The translations under genes and the position numbers were made by a program. The notes beneath the pieces are model-generated. The model was not told the origin of the DNA and ran no database searches. It saw only the letters and a program-made list of their open reading frames with translations. A DNA stretch of 64,000 nt from Mastigias papua (taxonomy: Eukaryota; Cnidaria; Scyphozoa; Rhizostomeae; Mastigiidae): positions 12,063,614 to 12,127,613 of the forward strand of contig OZ025269.1 in assembly GCA_964019165.1 (NCBI GenBank), read 5' to 3'. How positions within the stretch are numbered: the first letter of the stretch is position 1; each line of letters starts with the position of its first letter. This document shows positions 57,791 through 64,000 of this stretch, piece by piece.

Positions 57791-60700
57791 GCGGGACACA
57801 GGATAATTCTGCTGAGAACCGGACAGTTGGACAGTCTTTGAGTTGAGTTTTACTTAGTGACAATGGATGTAGAACATAATAATATTAAAGCCATACTAAC
57901 TGTTGTGTTATGCCAGCATTCTTTTCTCGAATATTACTTCAGGCAAACTATTTTAACCTATTACACCCCTCGTAAAATATCTTACAAGCACCATCAATCC
58001 TATCTTGTTTCCAATATGAATTTATGGCTTGAATTCATGAACTTTCATTTACATTGTGTACTATGCGCATCGTAAACTACTTTGAGTACTTTTTGCTTCT
58101 TGCAGAACATAAACTATTTTCCATTGTTGTTCACAAAAGCTTTTCCATCTGCAAAAACGACTTGCATGCATACACACATATGTACAAATATACATTATTT
58201 TGTTTACCCTTGTCAAAGTAAGGACAGCTTTTGCTGGTGTGGGCCTGCTAACGATTAATAAGTAGCCACTGTTACAGTATCTAAAATAATTTAATCTTAA
58301 GTTATAAACATGCTCTTTTGCTTCAAAAAAGGTTTAGCATAATCAATAATAAATAAGTCTGCTTTGAACTTAGAAGAAATTGCTGTAGAATGTCCGAAAT
58401 TGATGTTATCAGGACAGGCCCATAGGAAGCTGTGAGTAGGACGGACAGTGCTCCCCTTCCTAATAATTTGCAGAGATAGTATTTCGAGATGCATTAAATA
58501 TCTGTTTTAATGGTATGGAGCTCCAGGCTAATGATGGTATGGAGCTCCAAAATAGAGCCCCTTTGTGTTTGAACGATTCTTCCTAAATTTGACTTTGGCT
58601 TTGAGAGTTATTCTTTGTTATTATTTGTGATCAGAACTTCTTGTTAATGCGCAGCTCTACACAAAGTGTGCAGTTCTAAAACTCTGTATGCAGTTCTAGA
58701 GGGAAATGTTTGCAGATAACATTATACGTCAATTAAGAAGGATTCTCTGTAAAGCAGAGTGCTCTATATACATCTTTTATTTTCCATATACTTGGTAGCA
58801 AGACATGTATAATTCAGTGCCTGCTCGTCAGGTGCATCTTGTTTATTCATATGAGAATCAGGGGTTCTTCCTCATTATAGTAGCCACGAGAATAATGTGC
58901 TGTTCTAATTTTCCTTTGAGACAACTCTGTTTGTGATGAACTTTCAGTCAAATTTTTCACAACAACAGGTTCTGTCTGATTTATATAATATAGATATGAA
59001 ATTTGTTTCCATTTTACTGTGTCCATTATTTTGCCATTCAGAATGTCTTTTGGCAGCATTAAATAAACGTAGCTGCTCTTCGACGAGCTTTTCAAGTAGC
59101 TCTAGTGATGGGCATCTCCCCGATATTGCAGGTACAACATTGCTAAGCTAGATATTCCATTTGAATTCTTTGTTGGTTTTAAAAGATAATTTGTCTCATT
59201 TACAACTTTATTCATTCACTTTCAAAAGGTACTTGCTCTACTTGCAAAATTAATTATTGTTTAGGAGAACAATTTTTCGGGTCCCTATTATCTCACGAGT
59301 TGATTTTGCAACAAATATACTGTGTCGTCAGGACACATTTTCAATGGCATTACTTATATATTTAGAAACAAACAAGCTCTCAAAGTACACTCTAGAATAC
59401 TTCCTGTGTTTAAGTCCGATGGCACTTGTGACAGGACATAGCAGTGCTCCAATGCCAGCCTCTGTCTCTTTGGATAACCCATTAGCCAGAGATTTAGTCG
59501 GGATGTTCTGTATGGGAACTATTATAAAAACTACTCGTTACAGAAGTTGACTAATACATACTGTTTCAAATTCTTCTGAGAAAGTCACCACAGTAATGAG
59601 TGCAATCAAGAGTTGAAAATTTTTATGGGAATACTAGGATCTAATCAAAGTGATTTTCAGTCACATCGACAGAAACATAGCATAACTCAAAGTCTTTTCA
59701 ATGAGTGAAGATGCCACGCCCATTTTTCACGCTCGTTCAGTACACCTTTGCCATTGCCACTTGCTTGAGTGGGGTTTTCCCACTTCTGCTACACTGGTTT
59801 TTATTCATGTCCTCTTTAGTTGACATACTTTTGCTACTGTTTTGCAAAGGTACTACCTAGATCTGCTCTAGTATGTCGATTTATAAAGTGGTTTGCGATA
59901 AGTAAGCTTCATACAGCATAATGGCGTAAGGATAGAATTTAAAAGCTTTTATTTCTACCGCCCAAAGGTGCCAAAAAATAAATTGGACAAGATCAAATGT
60001 CCTTCTGGATTGACAAGAAACCTGTCGTATTATCAAAAATTATTTAATGTTGCACTGCTGTGAGGTTTTGCTACGAGGAAGGTTGAGATGCTACCAAATG
60101 ATGTTCAGCTCACAATATTACCCCTTGAAAATAAATGCAACAGTTATTTCATTTTATTCTGCAGAGTTATTGACAGCATAATCATACAAGTGCACCTAGC
60201 CTCTATATGAAGCATATTCTCACCCCAGTTCTCTCTGTACCTGTTAGCAGCCGTTTTGTTTATATATAAAATTGGATTCTTTTGGGAATAGTCTTGGTTG
60301 AACTCAACCATACTATTTTTTGATCTAAAAGGCTACATCAATATAATGCTTTGATACGAACACATAATTTTTAATCTTGCTATCTAGGCATTGTAGACCT
60401 GTTTTATGTAGGCAAATATGCTTTCTTTCATACATTCTCATTTTTAAAGATTTTCTTTTACACAATAACATGTGTGCTCGTTACTCCTCATTTACCGACT
60501 GTTTTCTTTTGTGGCACCATGTGCAGGCGCTGTGTTTTTCCAGATGCCGCAGACTGTTTTTTCAGAGAAAGTGTTTCAAGCGAATCCTTTGCATTATTGA
60601 TTAAAAAGCCAGTGATTTCGATGGAATCTGTCCTTTTATACTATGAACTGGTTGCACGCCACAAAGCCCTTAGATCATACTCTAGTTCACTGCATGCGAC

Positions 60701-61175
60701 TTTATTTTGCATGATGGAAGTTGAAAATGTTTCTACAACGGCATTATGCCTGTTCTGTGGGTTAGTAACGTATTTTTTGTTGAGATTGAAAACCATAAAT
60801 TCAGATAATAGCATCGTAAATAATTGATAAGGACTACGTGAAATGTCTTAATTGAATATTTGATTTTACAACAAACATTTACGTTTCATCGCAGACTATG
60901 GGAATAGGAGGCAGAATAATGCCCAGAGTGGTTCTGATTTGACAACGGTCTTTGCTATTGCCATCGACGAGAGCCAAACAAAAAGGCCACTCTGTTGACG
61001 CTATTGTGCAACACTAAGACAGTTGGTTAGTTGTTTTTGAGATCCTTACGCTACTGGACATGTCGTGTCACAGAATTCATATAGACAATCTGCTGTTTCA
61101 GAAGTTCCACGGATATCCATTGCTTCGAATTGTGCTTTGGGATATTAATTGAGATGTTACTCTTGGTTGTAAATT
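57791..61175. other. No gene confirmed
   Basis: Two stretches look like possible plus exons: 58969-59131 (acceptor CACAACAACAG, donor ATTGCAG|GTACAA) and 60526-60759 (acceptor CCATGTGCAG, donor TGTGG|GTTAGT, reading CVFPDAADCFFRESVSSES). I recognise neither product, and they are not in an evident common gene. Otherwise AT-rich. Confidence 0.25.
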
Positions 61176-61658
61176 ATGCCGAAACTACCTCCATTGAAAG
61201 ACAATACAAAACTTGAGCTACAGAGAGATGTTTATAGATTTGTAGATGTTTGTGACGACCATATTGTCGGCAAAAAGATAGCTAGACAAAAGAGTAAGGA
61301 AATTTCACAAGACAACGAAACGTACTCTCCATGCAAGAAGAGCAGGAGGAAGAGTCTTGGAACTCCAAACGTCAAAAGTAGAGGATCTTTAAAGGGCGTC
61401 GATATGTTTGAGTGCTGCTATTTGCCCACAATCACAGAAAACAAGCGCGAGAAATCGACAGAGCATAATAGATCAACTTTTCAAAAAACATCGCTTACAA
61501 AGCTGCATGAGAAGTCATTTACTGACAAAAAGTCGATGGCATTTTGGAGGCGATGTGATAACGATAGCAAAAGGGATGGTAAGACATTTGAAAGAACAAA
61601 GTCAATCCAACTACAACCTTCAAGACCATTTGATCACGACACTAAGTCGCGTTTTTAA
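61176..61658 (+). CDS. Possible 160-aa basic protein or first exon
   Basis: The ATG-initiated frame MPKLPPLKDNTKLELQRDVY continues for 160 codons, rich in Lys, Arg and Ser (KKSRRKSLGTPNVKSRG at about 54-70; two-Cys FECCYLP at about 78-84). No membrane segment or domain is recognised. A strong donor (GGGATG|GTAAGA at 61576) lies in frame, so the real coding part may be an exon ending there, with the rest of the gene downstream. An open frame this long is uncommon by chance in this composition, but there is no homology support. A second overlapping frame (61408-61668) is treated as a shadow. Confidence 0.4.
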   Translation: MPKLPPLKDNTKLELQRDVYRFVDVCDDHIVGKKIARQKSKEISQDNETYSPCKKSRRKSLGTPNVKSRGSLKGVDMFECCYLPTITENKREKSTEHNRSTFQKTSLTKLHEKSFTDKKSMAFWRRCDNDSKRDGKTFERTKSIQLQPSRPFDHDTKSRF

Positions 61659-62159
61659 ACGGGTTTAATGAAGGTCTTTACAATATCAAAAATAGCTGCA
61701 AGTTATTTAGCCCTTACAATGTTATAATACTTTATATGGGCTGGAGTAGAGCACCTTCTTCGGGTTTCCTAGTTGCGGAGCAATACTGCAAATGGGCTCA
61801 CAGATAGCTTTCCTTTGCGTTTAATGCTCTTGTTCTTAAGTCATTGTAGTCAGCAAGAGATATTTCTAGTAGAAGAATATTCACCTGAATGCATGCCTAG
61901 AATCTGATTCCAATTTTGTCAAATTGTTAAACGGAAATGTCCCTTAGTCCAAATAGACTCGAACCTTTCCTTGCCATTCACAGGAAACCTTCTAATGCCT
62001 GTAATACCTGTCCCTTCTCAAGCCTTTAATATTCTTAATACAGTTAAAAGAAATCCATTGGAAGAGACTCACCACGAAATGACAAGTTTGATTCACTTGT
62101 GCCAATTTATTGAGTCATTAATTGCTCACTACCGACAACAGATCACACTGGTACTGATA
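61659..62159. other. No gene recognised
   Basis: AT-rich non-coding sequence up to the MITE. Confidence 0.4.
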
Positions 62160-62553
62160 CCGTAATAATTCAATTAAACCCCTTACTTTGATTAAGTCCC
62201 CTTGGTATAAGTTCCCATCACCAAGGTGATTTCCAACAAATAAATCCCCACCCTCAAATAAGCCTGCATGTTGTTTCTCTGGGTTTAGTATAATACAAGT
62301 TACATGCAACGAAAATCAAAACATTCAGCAACTGGTCTGTTCATTGTGCTATTACTTGACGCGAACAACTGACTTGGCAACTTTCTGCTCCTTGATGCCA
62401 CCTCTGTACTATGTTTGAGTCAAATCTTTGGGAAATAGCAATTTGAGAGTACAAGAAAACGATCTAGGATATTGTCTTTGGTAGGCCCCAGGACCTGCAA
62501 TTTAATAGGTCCCCTACGAATAAGCCCCCGGGGGCTTAATCGAGTCATTACGG
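62160..62553. mobile_element. MITE with CCGTAATGAYTCRATTAA termini
   Basis: The left CCGTAATAATTCAATTAAAC and the right, inverted, CCGTAATGACTCGATTAAGC are flanked by TA on both sides (62158-62159, 62554-62555). CCCC-rich words (AAGTCCCC, AAGCCCCC, AGGTCCCC) repeat inside, including a CCCCCGGGGG palindrome at 62526. TA targeting suggests the Tc1/mariner group. Confidence 0.85.
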
Positions 62554-64000
62554 TACCATGGTCTTATGTAAGATGAATGATAGTGTCCATAGTAAATACG
62601 AATCAAGACTGCAATTGTCACAAATTTAGTATAGACAAAATTTAAGCTTGCTGGGGCTCTGAGCCCATAACTGCGTGAGGCCACTTAAAATGTACCTAAA
62701 AGAATGTTTTGTCACTTGATTAGTACTTTGCACCCTGCCAGCTTCAACTTTTGCTGCATATAACAATACCTGCTTGCCCAATATTTAATGTAATACCAAG
62801 AAATATTCACAGGACTTTGAAAGTTCTGATCGGGACCCCTAGCCTAAGGAATAACCAGGGAACCTTGGTCCATGGGTAAATGCAGCTCTGGACAAATGTA
62901 TCAAGCTGAATGCAAAGGCCAGGATCATTTGCTTAAACTTTAATACTTTTGTATAGTCCAAGAACCCTTCTCTCGGGAAACGATTAGAGAGAATAATTCT
63001 TCCCGTTATTACCAGCACATGGTTTCTTTGTACACGGATCAGAGCTTATTTCAGTGAAGTCTTGGCGCGCTTCGTGGCTTTGGGGATCGAAAATGTGGTC
63101 TAGGAAATTTTAATGTATGGTCAAATTTTAATGATATTGAAGTTTCCTTTATCCTGTTTGACCATCATTTTTAAGGCAACATTTTGTAGCACTTTATGGT
63201 ATCCAGAAAGAAAGCTTAACATCATTTACCGTAAAGTTAAACAGCAGAAGGTGATACTTTCATTTTTTGAGAAGCACTGGGCGTAGGAACCAAAGCATTT
63301 CTTGCGGGGCGTAGCCAAAGTTTTTCATGATATAGTATGGTTTGGAAAAATTTCCATAAAATAAGCACTGACTCAGGTCTTTGATATCATGACTATTATT
63401 GGAGCATGAACTCATAATGCAATCTACCACTGACATTGTAACTCTTTAAAGAAAAGATTTCTCATCTTGTATATAAATATTTTATCAACAACTCACAGCA
63501 TCTGTATCAAATGCACATTTTGAATAGCAAATTCTCTCTCTTAAATTAAAATTTGTCGCTGCAAATCACAGAAATATACTAAATAGGATATCAGCGTACA
63601 ATCTTTATATGGTATTATTATACAAAGTTCTTATCAAAAAATCTCTTTCTCTCTAACGATGATTAAATGTCTCCCTTTAACTGCTTTCTTCATTTATATT
63701 TTACTGGACATCTTTACTAAACAGCCTTTTAATCATCGCTAGAATGTAAACTCACGAATCAAAGCCTCAACTTCCAAAGTGAAAGAAAAAACATTTCCCA
63801 AGCATAAATCGACAATCAAAATGATTTGGTTAACTGTTTGATTACCAATGGGGATATTTGCTTCAAAACCACACCTTCTTCCAGTTTGATTGAACTGCTT
63901 CTTTCGTTGTAAGCCTAAGGCATTATTAGGAGAAATTCGGCATTAAAATATTTATTCGAGTATACTTGAATAGGATTATATAGATGGAACTCCGAATTTA
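62554..64000. other. No gene recognised
   Basis: AT-rich sequence to the window end. No exon, RNA gene or transposon end that I can support. Confidence 0.4.

Noticed and set aside
58969..59131. Exon of a plus-strand gene with the 59264-59550 frame
   Set aside because: Splice sites are plausible, but the product is not recognisable and the second frame has no donor before its stop.
60474..60827. 117-codon frame as a gene
   Set aside because: No homology, weak polypyrimidine tract and no clear partner exon; kept only as a possibility.

Overview
The window is animal nuclear DNA from an invertebrate. It is AT-rich and has spliced genes with GT-AG introns, long (TA)n arrays, tRNA-derived SINEs, several LINE (non-LTR) clades, and many short non-autonomous DNA transposons. 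The repeat mix suggests a cnidarian or another aquatic invertebrate, but no single sequence fixes the species. There are no bacterial operons and I recognise no virus. About three quarters of the window is intergenic, intronic or repeat sequence.

Layout. 1-612: decayed mariner transposase with its 3' terminus. 1677-6533: three plus-strand coding exons whose phases are compatible, forming the 3' part of a gene I cannot name. Its introns carry (TA)n arrays, a 122-bp perfect palindrome and a 1.2-kb hAT-like element. 8189-17900: transposon-rich, with a palindromic MITE, an RTE-type LINE, a hAT MITE with target-site duplication, two further LINE 3' ends (one with an open reverse-transcriptase frame) and a pogo-like fragment. 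19800-31000: scattered relics (hAT MITE, LINE fragments, tRNA-like SINE, nested MITEs, a tandem duplication). 33313-34820: three MITEs with long inverted repeats side by side, one holding a telomere-like CCCTAA tract. 37184-40834: an uncharacterised, apparently intronless 861-aa protein with a 3' poly(A) signal and a possible divergent small ORF. 41885-43740: two related SINEs. 44145-53873: a complete minus-strand pecanex-like protein 4 (PCNX4) gene in seven coding exons. 54981-57790: an inverted-repeat transposon, a long-TIR MITE, a dead LINE and a hAT transposase C-terminus. 58000-64000: mostly featureless, with a possible 160-aa coding exon and one MITE.

The best-supported gene is PCNX4. 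Its seven exons join in phase to a 1,243-aa multi-pass membrane protein that aligns end to end with the vertebrate family. The 38103-40688 protein is novel to me: it is long, charged and low in complexity, has two textbook 14-3-3 mode-I motifs (RSxSxP), and ends in a paxillin-type LD motif. The genes show no common pathway. No CRISPR array, defence island or biosynthetic cluster is present. The most unusual DNA structures are the perfect palindrome between two (TA)n arrays and the telomere-like core inside long inverted repeats.
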